From Timonella sp031979385 (GTDB taxonomy: Bacteria > Actinomycetota > Actinomycetes > Actinomycetales > Cellulomonadaceae): DNA of 64,000 nucleotides. The stretch lies in contig DALZEF010000003.1 of NCBI GenBank assembly GCA_031979385.1, forward strand, positions 124,001 through 188,000, given 5' to 3'. The notes under the pieces were generated by a model. It was not told the origin of the DNA. It searched no databases and saw only the letters and a program-made list of their open reading frames with translations. Position 1 is the first letter of the stretch. Each line of letters opens with the position of its first letter. Made by a program: the position numbers and the translations under genes. Below, piece by piece: positions 51,286 through 59,950 of this stretch.

Positions 51286-53139
51286 ATGCCACAGTTACGA
51301 TCCCGCACAGTTACCCATGGTAGGAACATGGCCGGCGCACGTGCGCTACTACGCGCAGCCGGCGTCGACGGTAATGACTTTGGCAAGCCAATTATCGCAG
51401 TTGCCAACTCATTCACCGAGTTCGTTCCAGGCCACACCCACCTCCAGCCCGTCGGACGCATCGTCTCCGACGCCATCAAGGCCGCTGGCGGCATCCCCCG
51501 CGAGTTCAACACCATCGCCGTGGACGACGGAATCGCCATGGGACACGGCGGCATGCTGTACTCGCTGCCATCCCGCGATCTGATCGCTGACTCGGTCGAA
51601 TACATGGTTGAAGCCCACTGCGCGGACGCAATCGTGTGTATTTCGAACTGTGACAAGATCACCCCGGGTATGCTCAACGCCTCGCTGCGTCTCAACATTC
51701 CAGTGATCTTCGTCTCCGGTGGTCCCATGGAGGCTGGAAAGGTCGTCGTTGCGGACGGTGTGGCCAAGACCCACCTCAACCTCGTGAACGCGATCAACTA
51801 CTCCGCTGACGACAACGTGTCGGATGAGGCACTGGCCAAGGTCGAAGAGGCCGCCTGCCCGACCTGTGGTTCGTGCTCCGGTATGTTCACCGCAAACTCG
51901 ATGAACTGCCTGACCGAAGCCCTCGGACTCTCTCTCCCGGGCAACGGTTCGACCCTGGCAACCCACGAGAAGCGCCGTGCCCTGTTCGAGGAAGCGGGCC
52001 GCACCATCGTGCGCTTGGCAGAGCGCTACTACTTCGAGGACGACGACTCGATCCTCCCCCGCAACATCGCAAACAAGGCAGCGTTCAACAACGCAATGGC
52101 CCTCGACGTTGCAATGGGCGGTTCCACCAACACCGTGCTGCACATCCTCGCAGCCGCACAGGAAGCGGAACTCGACTTCACCCTCGCGGACATCGAGGAC
52201 ATCTCACGCCGCGTGCCATGCATCTCCAAGGTGGCCCCAAACCACCCGAACTACCACATGGAGGACGTCCACCGTGCAGGTGGAGTCCCCGCACTGCTCG
52301 GTGAGTTGAACCGTGGCGGCCTACTCGAAACGGATGTCACCTCGGTACATACGCCAACTCTGCAGGAATGGCTCGACGACTGGGACATCCGCGGCGGCAA
52401 GGCAACCCCCGTCGCAACCGAGTTGTTCTACGCCGCACCAGGTGGCGTGCGCACCACCCTCGCATTCTCCACGAACAACCGCTGGGAATCGCTCGACACC
52501 GACTCCGAAGGTGGCTGCATCCGCTCCGTTGAACACGCCTACACCGCCGAGGGTGGTCTCGCAGTACTGCGCGGAAACATCGCCGAAGATGGCGCGATCT
52601 TCAAGACCGCCGGCGTTGACCCAGACGTCTTCCATTTCAAGGGCCGCGCACTCGTGTGCGAGTCTCAGGAAGAGGCCGTGGAGAAGATTCTGTCCAAGCA
52701 GGTTCTTCCAGGTCACGTCGTGGTTGTCCGCTACGAGGGACCAGCCGGTGGCCCGGGCATGCAGGAGATGCTCTACCCCACCTCGTTCATCAAGGGACGT
52801 GGCCTTGGCAAGGTCTGCGCACTCATCACCGACGGTCGCTTCTCCGGTGGTTCCTCCGGTATCTCCATCGGTCACGTCTCACCCGAGGCGGCAGCCGGTG
52901 GTGTGATCGGTCTGATCGAGAACGATGACGAGATCGAGATCGACGTGAACTCACGCTCCATCACGCTGCTCGTGCCAGACGAGGTCATCGCTGAGCGCCG
53001 CGCCAAGATGGAGGCCTCCGAACGCCCATGGCAGCCAAAGAACCGTGAGCGTAAGGTCTCCGCGGCACTGCGCGCTTATGCCGCAATGGCACTTTCCGCC
53101 GACAAGGGTGCAGTACGCGACATCAGCCGCCTAGGCTAA
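51286..53139 (+). CDS. ilvD: Dihydroxyacid dehydratase IlvD
   Basis: An iron-sulphur enzyme of valine, isoleucine, leucine and pantothenate synthesis. It has 617 residues from the ATG at 51286, which has GGAAG at a good distance. The cluster cysteines are in CISNCDKITPGM at 118-129 and CPTCGSCSGMFTANS at 192-206. The third-ligand region reads NSFTEFVPGH, without the extra Cys of the [2Fe-2S] type such as in mycobacteria. This matches the E. coli/Corynebacterium type. It lies between mfd and pth with opposite orientation to both, and ends at palindrome family B. Confidence 0.95.
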   Translation: MPQLRSRTVTHGRNMAGARALLRAAGVDGNDFGKPIIAVANSFTEFVPGHTHLQPVGRIVSDAIKAAGGIPREFNTIAVDDGIAMGHGGMLYSLPSRDLIADSVEYMVEAHCADAIVCISNCDKITPGMLNASLRLNIPVIFVSGGPMEAGKVVVADGVAKTHLNLVNAINYSADDNVSDEALAKVEEAACPTCGSCSGMFTANSMNCLTEALGLSLPGNGSTLATHEKRRALFEEAGRTIVRLAERYYFEDDDSILPRNIANKAAFNNAMALDVAMGGSTNTVLHILAAAQEAELDFTLADIEDISRRVPCISKVAPNHPNYHMEDVHRAGGVPALLGELNRGGLLETDVTSVHTPTLQEWLDDWDIRGGKATPVATELFYAAPGGVRTTLAFSTNNRWESLDTDSEGGCIRSVEHAYTAEGGLAVLRGNIAEDGAIFKTAGVDPDVFHFKGRALVCESQEEAVEKILSKQVLPGHVVVVRYEGPAGGPGMQEMLYPTSFIKGRGLGKVCALITDGRFSGGSSGISIGHVSPEAAAGGVIGLIENDDEIEIDVNSRSITLLVPDEVIAERRAKMEASERPWQPKNRERKVSAALRAYAAMALSADKGAVRDISRLG

Positions 53140-53152
53140 CCCCCAATAACAA

Positions 53153-53219
53153 CTAGGGTACGGTTTTCTATGTTTCGCCTAATAAATAATTAGGCAAAAC
53201 ATAGAAAACCGTACCCTAG
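53153..53219. repeat. Long palindrome, family B copy 2, bidirectional terminator position
   Basis: A 67-base hairpin with 31-base arms and one mismatched pair. The core reads AGGGTACGGTTTTC then TATGTTTCGCC, as in the copy at 2988-3058. It lies between the convergent ends of ilvD and pth. The two copies share about 28 consecutive bases per arm with one base changed, and differ at the outer ends and the centre. Confidence 0.85.
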
Positions 53220-53230
53220 CAGCTATGAAG

Positions 53231-53827
53231 TTACTTAGTGTGGAACTTCTGCTGCGCTTCAAGCAACCCGTGCGTCACGATCATCTCGGCGCAGTCGGCC
53301 GAGCCGTCCAACAGGAACGGTAGTTCCTTGGCCTCGGATGCGCTGAAGTTCTTGAGCACGTAGTCGGCCACGTCCATACGCCCCGGCGGTCGCCCAATGC
53401 CTGCGCGCACACGGATATAGCTCTTGGTGCCCAACGCCTTGGTGATGTCGCGCAGACCGTTGTGTCCGCCCTCGCCACCGCCGATCTTGCACTTGATGTC
53501 TCCAAACGGAATGTCCAACTCGTCATGCACGACGACAACGTTCTCGGGATCCACGTTGAAGTACTTGGCCAACCCTGCAACAGGTCCACCCGAGGTGTTC
53601 ATATAGGTGTTGGGCTTAGCAAGGATTACGCGAGGGCCGGGTGCGCCACCGGGCATCATCCCCATACGTGCCTCAGCGACCTGAGCGTTGGCGCGGTGCG
53701 CCGAAAACTTCGCGCCTGCGCGTCCCGCAAGCACGTCAAGCACCATGTGCCCAATGTTGTGGCGGTTGCCCGCATACTTCGGACCAGGGTTACCCAGTCC
53801 CACGATCAAATACAGGTCATCAGCCAT
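53231..53827 (-). CDS. pth: Peptidyl-tRNA hydrolase
   Basis: Recycles peptidyl-tRNA released from stalled ribosomes. It has 198 residues from the ATG at 53827. The longer frame to 53911 lacks support. Landmarks are LIVGLGNPGPKYAGNRHNIG with the catalytic His, LAKPNTYMNTSGG, VVHDELDIPFG and GGGEGGHNGLRDI. It follows rplY in the usual actinobacterial order. Confidence 0.96.
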   Translation of the reverse strand: MADDLYLIVGLGNPGPKYAGNRHNIGHMVLDVLAGRAGAKFSAHRANAQVAEARMGMMPGGAPGPRVILAKPNTYMNTSGGPVAGLAKYFNVDPENVVVVHDELDIPFGDIKCKIGGGEGGHNGLRDITKALGTKSYIRVRAGIGRPPGRMDVADYVLKNFSASEAKELPFLLDGSADCAEMIVTHGLLEAQQKFHTK

Positions 53828-53967
53828 TTCATATTCCTTCGACCTAACGTAACTAGGCTCAACAAGTACACCCTCGGCACGGCGCCACACACGCCCAAAC
53901 CAACGAAACACTTACCACTCCCAACCCGCCACCCATAAAACCGAACGTCACAACGAAACGAACCGGC

Positions 53968-53977
53968 TCGTCGCCAA
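53968..53977 (-). repeat. TTGNCGACGA motif copy, intergenic
   Basis: This is the exact copy TTGGCGACGA followed by GCCGGTT on the minus strand, between pth and rplY. See findings. Confidence 0.6.
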
Positions 53978-54013
53978 GCACAATCCGACTCGACAACACG
54001 AAGATACAAGTCA

Positions 54014-54037
54014 GGGCGCCCAGCATGCCAGGCGCCC
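54014..54037 (-). terminator. Terminator of rplY
   Basis: GGGCGCC / GGCGCCC arms surround a short loop 40 bases beyond the rplY stop. A second small hairpin (CGGCG / CGCCG) lies between it and the gene. Confidence 0.65.
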
Positions 54038-54078
54038 CAACCGTTGCTTCAACGCGGCGCATCACGCGCCGACCCGTA

Positions 54079-54363
54079 TCAGGCTACGAAGAAGTCGATG
54101 TGCTCGATAACGCGGCCAACCGAGTCGCGCTGAACGTCCTTGATCGATACAGCAACAACCTTGCCGTCAACCTCAAGGTCGATGGTCTCGGTGCGGTTGT
54201 TCTTCACAACGAGGAATGCCTCGTGTGCGTCAACAACGATGTGCTGAGCCTCGGAACCAGCCGAGTAAAGAACCGATGGGACCTGGCCGTCACGGCGAGC
54301 CTGACGAGCAGCACCCTTACCGAAAGCCGAACGAGCGGAAGCAACAAGCTTTGCGTTTGCCAT
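54079..54363 (-). CDS. rplY: 50S ribosomal protein L25, single-domain form
   Basis: Binds 5S rRNA in the large subunit. It has 94 residues from the ATG at 54363. Landmarks are GKGAARQARRDGQVPSVLY and DAHEAFLVVKNNRTETIDL. Most actinobacteria have a two-domain L25/Ctc protein of about 200 residues at this locus. Here only the N-terminal L25 domain is present, ending in HIDFFVA as in short forms. No remnant of a second domain is seen before 54000. Confidence 0.92.
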   Translation of the reverse strand: MANAKLVASARSAFGKGAARQARRDGQVPSVLYSAGSEAQHIVVDAHEAFLVVKNNRTETIDLEVDGKVVAVSIKDVQRDSVGRVIEHIDFFVA

Positions 54364-54790
54364 AATTGCGCTCCTAATCTTTGTGTTGTGGCGCCGAAGC
54401 GCGGTGGACATGGACCTTATGAACTTTCCCGTAAGATCAGTTCACGCGAGGGCCAAGGAACACAACCGGAGTTGCCGGGCAGAACGCCACGAAAAATGTG
54501 CGGACTACTGCGCGCACGAACAGATGCCTGCTGTGCGGTTCCTCGACTCACGACACAACGGAACGCAAGGAGCGAACCGCCCAGTCGATAACGGAGCCGA
54601 CCACCTTCGGGTTGTCGCGGCATCTTTCCGCGAGCCCATGTTTGTGAAGGAGGCCCCTCCCTCGCCAAGGCACGGTTTCAAGTATAGGGACACGTGCGGC
54701 TGGAATACAGCCACGGCAGTAGTTGGCGGTCAACGTCACAGTTTTCGGGCACGGTTTTCTGGGTGGCGGCCTTCTGTACTGCCGTTTTCA

Positions 54791-54800
54791 TTGCCGACGA
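54791..54800 (+). repeat. TTGNCGACGA motif copy, intergenic
   Basis: This is the exact copy TTGCCGACGA followed by GCCGTC, about 90 bases before palindromic repeat family A copy 3. Confidence 0.6.
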
Positions 54801-54890
54801 GCCGTCATTATTTTGGCGTCCGTTGCGTTGCGCCGTCTTGGGCTATGGTGCGCTGCAATACGCGGCCCTGTGTTGCACACACCTGTGTGG

Positions 54891-54959
54891 TCGATGGGGC
54901 TCGTTATGTCCACATACCCTGAATTTTTCTGAGAACCCGGACGGTTTTGGCCCCATCGA
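54891..54959. repeat. Palindromic repeat family A, copy 3
   Basis: The outer arms TCGATGGGGC / GCCCCATCGA are perfect. The right arm GAACCCGGACGG, followed by TTTTGGCCCCATCGAG, closely matches the other copies. The left inner arm has diverged (TCGTTATGTCCACAT), so the stem is interrupted. Confidence 0.75.
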
Positions 54960-54978
54960 GCACGGCAGGCGACAACAA

Positions 54979-55021
54979 GAACGCCCGGTCACACCGTACG
55001 AGACAGTGCGACCGGGCGTTC
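54979..55021 (-). terminator. Terminator of prs
   Basis: GAACGCCCGGTC / GACCGGGCGTTC arms with a loop of about 19 bases start 20 bases beyond the prs stop codon. Confidence 0.75.
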
Positions 55022-55042
55022 CAACTGCAGAAAACAGACTGT

Positions 55043-56026
55043 TTAGGAGTTGCCCTCGAACAGTGACGTCACCGAACCATCGGCGAAGACCTCTTCGATT
55101 GCGCGTGCGATCAGTGGGGCAATCGAGAGCACGGTGAGCTTTTCAAAGCGCTTCTCAGCGCTGATGGGCAGAGTGTCGGTGACGATGACCTCGGACGCAC
55201 CGCACTCCTGGAGGCGGGTTGCGGCTGGGTCGGACAGTACACCGTGCGTTGCCGCCACGATGACTTCGCTCGCACCGGATTCAAGACACACACGAACCGC
55301 CTCTGCGATCGTGCCCCCGGTGTCGATCAGGTCATCCACGAGGACGCAGGTGCGACCGGAAACATCACCGACAACGCGGTTGGCCACCGCCTGGTTAGGC
55401 TGGTTGATGTCACGGGTCTTGTGCACGAATGCGAGCGGGTGTCCTCCGAGCTTGGCAGCCCACTTCTCAGCAACCTTGATTCGACCGGCATCAGGCGACA
55501 CGACAGTCACGTTGGACAGGTCCACGCGAGACTTCACGTATTCGGTGAGCAGCGGCATAGCCCACAGGTGATCCACTGGACCGTTGAAGAATCCTTGAAG
55601 CTGCGCCGTGTGCAGGTCCACGCTCATCATGCGGTCCGCGCCCGCAACCTCGAACATGTCCGCGAGGAGGCGTGCCGAGATTGGTTCACGACCCTTGTGC
55701 TTCTTGTCTTGACGCGCATACCCGTAGAACGGCATGACCACGGTGATGCTCTTGGCAGACGCACGCTTGAGAGCGTCAACCATGATGAGCTGCTCCATGA
55801 TCCACTGGTTGATCGGAGCGGTGTGGGACTGCAGAACGTAAACGTCGGCACCTCGAACGGATTCACCGAATCGAACGTAGATCTCACCGTTCGCGAAGTC
55901 GTATGCCGAGGTTGGAAGGAGCTCGGTGCCCAACTCCTCCGCAACGGCAGCTGCGAGTTCAGGGTGTGCACGGCCGGACACGAGTACGAGTCGCTTGGTG
56001 CCGTCAGCGGACAGAATGCCGGTCAT
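55043..56026 (-). CDS. prs: Ribose-phosphate pyrophosphokinase
   Basis: Makes PRPP from ribose 5-phosphate and ATP for nucleotide, histidine and tryptophan synthesis. It has 327 residues. Landmarks are YGYARQDKKHKGREPISARL, VDLHTAQLQGFF, VVSPDAGRIKVAEKWA and the PRPP-binding VLVDDLIDTGGTIAEA. The ATG overlaps the glmU stop codon by one base (TAATG), so the two are translationally coupled. Confidence 0.96.
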   Translation of the reverse strand: MTGILSADGTKRLVLVSGRAHPELAAAVAEELGTELLPTSAYDFANGEIYVRFGESVRGADVYVLQSHTAPINQWIMEQLIMVDALKRASAKSITVVMPFYGYARQDKKHKGREPISARLLADMFEVAGADRMMSVDLHTAQLQGFFNGPVDHLWAMPLLTEYVKSRVDLSNVTVVSPDAGRIKVAEKWAAKLGGHPLAFVHKTRDINQPNQAVANRVVGDVSGRTCVLVDDLIDTGGTIAEAVRVCLESGASEVIVAATHGVLSDPAATRLQECGASEVIVTDTLPISAEKRFEKLTVLSIAPLIARAIEEVFADGSVTSLFEGNS

Positions 56027-57690
56027 TACTTGTCAGTTCCTTCGAAGGGGGTTTGGGTTTCTGGAACGGTATAGCTCTGGGGACTTACGTTGGTTCCGTT
56101 GCGCGCTGGCTGGACAGCCTCACTGCCGTGCGGAGCCTCGGCGCGAGCAAGTTCAGCAAGAGCCTGAGCACCAAGAGCCGCTGCAGGGGGTACGCCATGT
56201 GCGCGGGCCTGAGCCGCTGCCTCTGCGGAGTCGGTACCTGGGCGACGACGTTCCACCCAGCCCTCGATGTTGCGTTGGGTACCGGCGGACACGGCGAGGC
56301 TTCCAGCCGGGACATCTTGGCGGATGACGCTTCCAGCCGCAGTGTAGACTCCGTCGCCGATATTGACCGGTGCCACGAACAGGTTGTTCGCGCCGGTGCG
56401 GGAGAAGGCGCCAACGGTGGATCGGTGCTTGTTCACGCCGTCGTAGTTGACGAAGATCGAGCCGGCTCCGATGTTCGTGCCCTCACCGATCTCGACGTCC
56501 CCAGCATAGGAGAGGTGCGGAACCTTGGATCCGTCGCCGATCACGGCGTTCTTGGTCTCCACGAAGGTGCCGATCTTACCCTTTACGCCAAGTACCGTTC
56601 CTGGTCGTAGGTAGGCGAACGGACCGACTGTCGCGCGCTCACCGATGTGGGCGTCTGAGCCGTGCGTGCGAGTGATCGTTGCGCCCTTCTCGACGACCAC
56701 GTTCGTCAAAGTGGTGTCCGGGCCGATTGTGGCTCCGGTCGCGACGGTGGTCTCACCGTGAAGTTGGGTGCCGGGAAGAATCGTGACGTCCTGTTCAAGT
56801 TCCACCTGAACGTCAATCCACGTGGTCGCGGGATCCACGATGGTGACTCCCTCAAGCATCCAGTGCTCAACGATGCGGCGGTTGAACTCGGCACGTAGAA
56901 CCGACATCTGGGCGCGGTCGTTCGCACCCTCAACGAGCCAGGGATCATCGGTGCGGATCGCACGGACAACGCCGCCCTCTTCACGGGCAAGGGCAAGAAC
57001 ATCGGTCAGGTAGACCTCACCCTGGGAGTTATTGCGGTCGACCGATCCGAGTGCCCGACGTAGAACCGCGGCATCGAACACGTAGGTTCCAGAGTTGATC
57101 TCGCGGATACGGTGTTGTTCCTCGGTTGCGTCCTTGTGCTCGACGATTCCGGCGACCGATCCATCTGCCTCACGCACGATGCGTCCGTAACCGGTGGCGT
57201 CCTCAAGTTCAGTGGTCAAAACGGTGACGGCATTGCCTCCGCTGACGTGTGCTTCAAGGAGCTCCGCGAGGGCTTCCGCATCGAGCATTGGGACATCGCC
57301 CGATACAACGACGACCGGTCCCTCAAGTCCACCGCTGACGCCTTGCCCCTCTGCACCGAGTGGGACGCCGTCAATGACCTGCGCCGCGTGAACGGTTGCA
57401 TCTAAGACCCCGAGTGCGCACTGGACAGCGCGTCCGGTTCCGGGGATCGCGTCTTGATCGACGATGATCGCTTGTGCATTGAGTTCGAGCACGTGCTCGG
57501 CAACCTGATCGCGTTCGTAGCGAACAACAACGGCGATTCGTTCGGGATTGATTCCGGCTGCTGCGGTGAGAGCGTGGCCGAGCATCGAGCGCCCGGCCAG
57601 CGTGTGAAGGACCTTAGGAGTAGCGGATTTCATCCGCGTTCCTTCTCCTGCTGCAAGAACAATTACGGCCGCGGGCTGAGCGGTTGTCAC
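56026..57690 (-). CDS. glmU: Bifunctional N-acetylglucosamine-1-phosphate uridyltransferase/acetyltransferase GlmU
   Basis: Makes UDP-GlcNAc for peptidoglycan. I chose the GTG at 57690 (554 residues), directly before the family N-terminus and preceded by GGGGA. The nucleotidyltransferase part has VLAAGEGTRMKSATPKVLH at 11-29. The hexapeptide left-handed beta-helix covers about 270-470, with FVETKNAVIGDGSKVPHLSY and YDGVNKHRSTVG. A tail of about 70 residues rich in Ala and Pro extends past the usual end. glmU-prs is a standard pair. Confidence 0.95.
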   Translation of the reverse strand: MTTAQPAAVIVLAAGEGTRMKSATPKVLHTLAGRSMLGHALTAAAGINPERIAVVVRYERDQVAEHVLELNAQAIIVDQDAIPGTGRAVQCALGVLDATVHAAQVIDGVPLGAEGQGVSGGLEGPVVVVSGDVPMLDAEALAELLEAHVSGGNAVTVLTTELEDATGYGRIVREADGSVAGIVEHKDATEEQHRIREINSGTYVFDAAVLRRALGSVDRNNSQGEVYLTDVLALAREEGGVVRAIRTDDPWLVEGANDRAQMSVLRAEFNRRIVEHWMLEGVTIVDPATTWIDVQVELEQDVTILPGTQLHGETTVATGATIGPDTTLTNVVVEKGATITRTHGSDAHIGERATVGPFAYLRPGTVLGVKGKIGTFVETKNAVIGDGSKVPHLSYAGDVEIGEGTNIGAGSIFVNYDGVNKHRSTVGAFSRTGANNLFVAPVNIGDGVYTAAGSVIRQDVPAGSLAVSAGTQRNIEGWVERRRPGTDSAEAAAQARAHGVPPAAALGAQALAELARAEAPHGSEAVQPARNGTNVSPQSYTVPETQTPFEGTDK

Positions 57691-57761
57691 AGGGGATTCC
57701 CCAATGCTTAAAGAAGGATGCTTGCCATATTGCAACCACACAATGGCTGAATGTGGTTGTG

Positions 57762-57833
57762 CTCCGCCCCCAGGACTCGAACCTAGACTAAGGGCACCAA
57801 AAACCCCTGTGCTGCCGATTACACCAAGGCGGA
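57762..57833 (-). tRNA. tRNA-Gln (anticodon UUG)
   Basis: A 72-base cloverleaf with acceptor TCCGCCT/GGGCGGA, anticodon stem GGGGT/GCCCT (with two G-U pairs), loop TTTTGGT and T loop TTCGAGT. CCA is not encoded. It lies just upstream of glmU, the usual place for tRNA-Gln in actinobacteria. Confidence 0.92.
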
Positions 57834-58131
57834 TCAGTCATGGTGAAAGACTTTTGCTCTACCGCAGGTTACACGCGCTTTGGTGAACACGAGTGTGCGT
57901 CCGGTAAACGCCGTTCCCTTGACCGCCTTCAATGTTAGACCATGGCTGAGCGTATACCCAACCAATTCAGGGCGAATAACGTCACATCTGCGCGAGCAGT
58001 GAGGATACAGAGAATCCCAGCCTGACGGGTTCCCGCGCTCAACGTTCACAACCGGCTGGCCGCGCGCCAAAGAGGCATTCCAGCCCGTTAACCACTAGGT
58101 GTATGGGAAACCTTCAGGCAGAATGGGTTGT

Positions 58132-58782
58132 GTGGCCTCAGAAACGAAACGCACCGCACGCTCCCGTATGACCGCTCATGAGCGGCGGGAACAACTCATC
58201 TCGATCAGCCGGGAACTCTTCGCGGAGAAGGGTTTCGAAGGCACGAGCGTGGAGGAGATCGCTGCGCGCGCGAATGTTTCCAAGCCTGTCGTGTATGAAC
58301 ACTTTGGCGGCAAGGAAGGTATCTATGCGGTCGTCGTGGACCGCGAGATTCAGAACCTGACCGGCGCGTTGACCACCGCGCTCAACATCGGCGGTCACCC
58401 GAAGATGATTGTTGAGCGCATGGCCTTCGCGCTGCTCGATTACATCGAATCGAATGAGGATGGTTTCCGCGTCCTTGTCCGCGATTCACCGATGACCCAG
58501 AACACCGGCTCCTTTTCGAGCCTGATCGGGGATGTCGCCACGAAGGTCGAGCACCTCTTGGCGGATCAGTTCAAGAAGCGGGGCCTCAACCCCAAGACCG
58601 CACCAATCTACGCACAGATGCTCGTTGGCATGGTGGCGCTAACCGGACAGCACTGGGTGGATGAGCGTCAGCCCAAGAAGGCCGAGGTTGCGGCCCACTT
58701 GGTCAATCTGGCGTGGAATGGCTTGTCCGGGCTTGAACGCCGTCCGCAACTTTCGCTCGATCACTCGAGGTCAGACAACTAG
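58132..58782 (+). CDS. TetR-family transcriptional regulator
   Basis: A 216-residue one-component repressor. The helix-turn-helix is at about 30-60 (TSVEEIAARANVSKPVVYEHF), and GGKEGIYAVVVDRE follows. The C-terminal ligand-binding part is all helical. The GTG at 58132 is my choice because the conserved family start (ASETKRTARSR) follows it. ATG codons at 58099 and 58123 are alternatives. A TetR gene next to tRNA-Gln/glmU is conserved in actinobacteria. Its target is unknown. It precedes the NatAB-like genes in the same direction, but a 243-base gap with a palindrome separates them. Confidence 0.88.
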   Translation: MASETKRTARSRMTAHERREQLISISRELFAEKGFEGTSVEEIAARANVSKPVVYEHFGGKEGIYAVVVDREIQNLTGALTTALNIGGHPKMIVERMAFALLDYIESNEDGFRVLVRDSPMTQNTGSFSSLIGDVATKVEHLLADQFKKRGLNPKTAPIYAQMLVGMVALTGQHWVDERQPKKAEVAAHLVNLAWNGLSGLERRPQLSLDHSRSDN

Positions 58783-58819
58783 GCTACCCTTCAGGGAACC
58801 TTCCCGTCCCGTTTCACCG

Positions 58820-58884
58820 GTGGGGTCGATTTGTCCCACCTGCCAACGCAATGGGAGCACATCCGGACCAATGTGGCCCCATCG
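58820..58884. repeat. Palindromic repeat family A, copy 4 (diverged)
   Basis: Arms GGTGGGGTCGATTTGTCC and GGACCAATGTGGCCCCATC, with mismatches, flank a diverged centre that has its own CCCA/TGGG pairing. The right end (TCCGGACC, TGGCCCCATCGA) matches the other copies. It lies 40 bases after the TetR gene and could be its terminator. Confidence 0.65.
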
Positions 58885-58942
58885 AAATCGGACGCCGCTC
58901 TCACAGCACACCGCATCACCCGCAGAAGATCACAAAATGTAA

Positions 58943-58959
58943 AAGAAGCTTAACTTCTT
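58943..58959. promoter_or_regulatory. Inverted repeat in the promoter region of the NatAB-like operon
   Basis: AAGAAG-CTTAA-CTTCTT is a perfect 6-base inverted repeat about 70 bases upstream of the ATPase start. A partial direct repeat of its core (CTTAAC) recurs at about 59005. It is a candidate operator. A strong GAAGGAG precedes the ATPase ATG. Confidence 0.35.
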
Positions 58960-59025
58960 ATTTCTCTTGCACAACGCCCCGAACCCTGCTTAAGGTGTCA
59001 AGGAAACTTAACATGAAGGAGTCTC

Positions 59026-59940
59026 ATGGTACGCCTCGAGATCAAGAACCTAACCAAGGACTACGGCGACCTGCGCGCACTCGACGATCTGTCGTTCGCC
59101 GTTGAATCCGGCGAAATCTTTGGGTTTGTCGGATCAAACGGTGCAGGCAAGTCAACCACGATGCGCATCACCCTCGGAGTGCTCGACGCAACCTCGGGCG
59201 AGGTCCACCTCAACGGCAGGAAACTCGACTTCGAGGCACGCAAACGCATCGGGTACATGCCAGAAGAACGCGGCCTGTACCCGAAGATGAAGGTTGGCGA
59301 CCAACTCGTGTACCTGGCGCAGTTGCACGGCATGAGCAAAACCGACGCCATACAGTCGATGGAAAAATGGACGCAGCGTCTTGGCATCGACACTCGGCGC
59401 AAGGACACCGTGCAGTCACTGTCGCTCGGTAACCAGCAGCGCGTCCAACTCGCGGCGGCGCTGGTGCATGAACCTGACGTGTTGATCCTTGACGAACCAT
59501 TCTCGGGGCTTGACCCGGTAGCGGTCGATGTCATGAGCAATGTGCTCATCGAGCGCGCTCAGGCCGGCGCTCCGGTCATCTTCTCTTCACACCAACTCGA
59601 TCTGGTGGAGCGTCTGTGCACCAGGGTCGGCATCATCAAGTCCGGTGCGATGATCGCCAACGGAACAGTCGCGGAACTGCAGGCGCGAGCGGGGAACCTG
59701 TGGCAGGTCACGCTCGAACAGCCGAGTTCTTTCGCTTGGCTCACGACTCTCCCGGATATTGAGGTCACCTCAGCCACCGGTGATGCGGCCCAGTTCCTTG
59801 TGCAGCGTGATGGTGCGGAGCAACAGGTCCTGCAGGCTGCTGCGACACAGGGGGCAGTGAGTTCGTTTGGCCGACACCGCATCCCCTTGGCGGATCTGTT
59901 CCGCGATGCGGTGACCGTCCCAGCCGTTGATGAGAACTAG
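59026..59940 (+). CDS. ABC transporter ATP-binding protein (NatA-like)
   Basis: A 304-residue ATPase of an ABC-2 type exporter. Walker A is GSNGAGKSTT at 37-46, the signature is SLGNQQRVQ (a variant of LSGGQ), Walker B is VLILDEPFSGLDP and the switch is SSHQLDLV. A C-terminal domain of about 85 residues follows. Members of this group export sodium, drugs or other compounds. It is followed after 10 bases by the permease gene. Confidence 0.92.
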   Translation: MVRLEIKNLTKDYGDLRALDDLSFAVESGEIFGFVGSNGAGKSTTMRITLGVLDATSGEVHLNGRKLDFEARKRIGYMPEERGLYPKMKVGDQLVYLAQLHGMSKTDAIQSMEKWTQRLGIDTRRKDTVQSLSLGNQQRVQLAAALVHEPDVLILDEPFSGLDPVAVDVMSNVLIERAQAGAPVIFSSHQLDLVERLCTRVGIIKSGAMIANGTVAELQARAGNLWQVTLEQPSSFAWLTTLPDIEVTSATGDAAQFLVQRDGAEQQVLQAAATQGAVSSFGRHRIPLADLFRDAVTVPAVDEN

Positions 59941-59950
59941 GAACCGGACT

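Larger units (their letters stand above)
54364..55042. other. Gene-free region between rplY and prs
   Basis: About 680 bases without a convincing gene. Open frames exist on both strands, but their composition is arbitrary and they cross a palindromic repeat. The region holds a TTGNCGACGA copy (54791-54800), a family A palindrome (54891-54959) and the prs terminator. A GGAGGCCCCTCC palindrome is near 54649. It also must contain the rplY promoter. Confidence 0.6.

Noticed and set aside
54079..54363. rplY as a broken two-domain Ctc gene
   Set aside because: The 94-residue protein ends at a natural position for the short L25 form and no frameshifted remainder of a second domain is readable downstream, so I do not call it a pseudogene.
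54383..54922. 179-residue open frame in the rplY-prs gap
   Set aside because: It overlaps the 5' region of rplY, crosses a motif copy and enters the palindromic repeat. Composition is arbitrary and there is no ribosome binding site.
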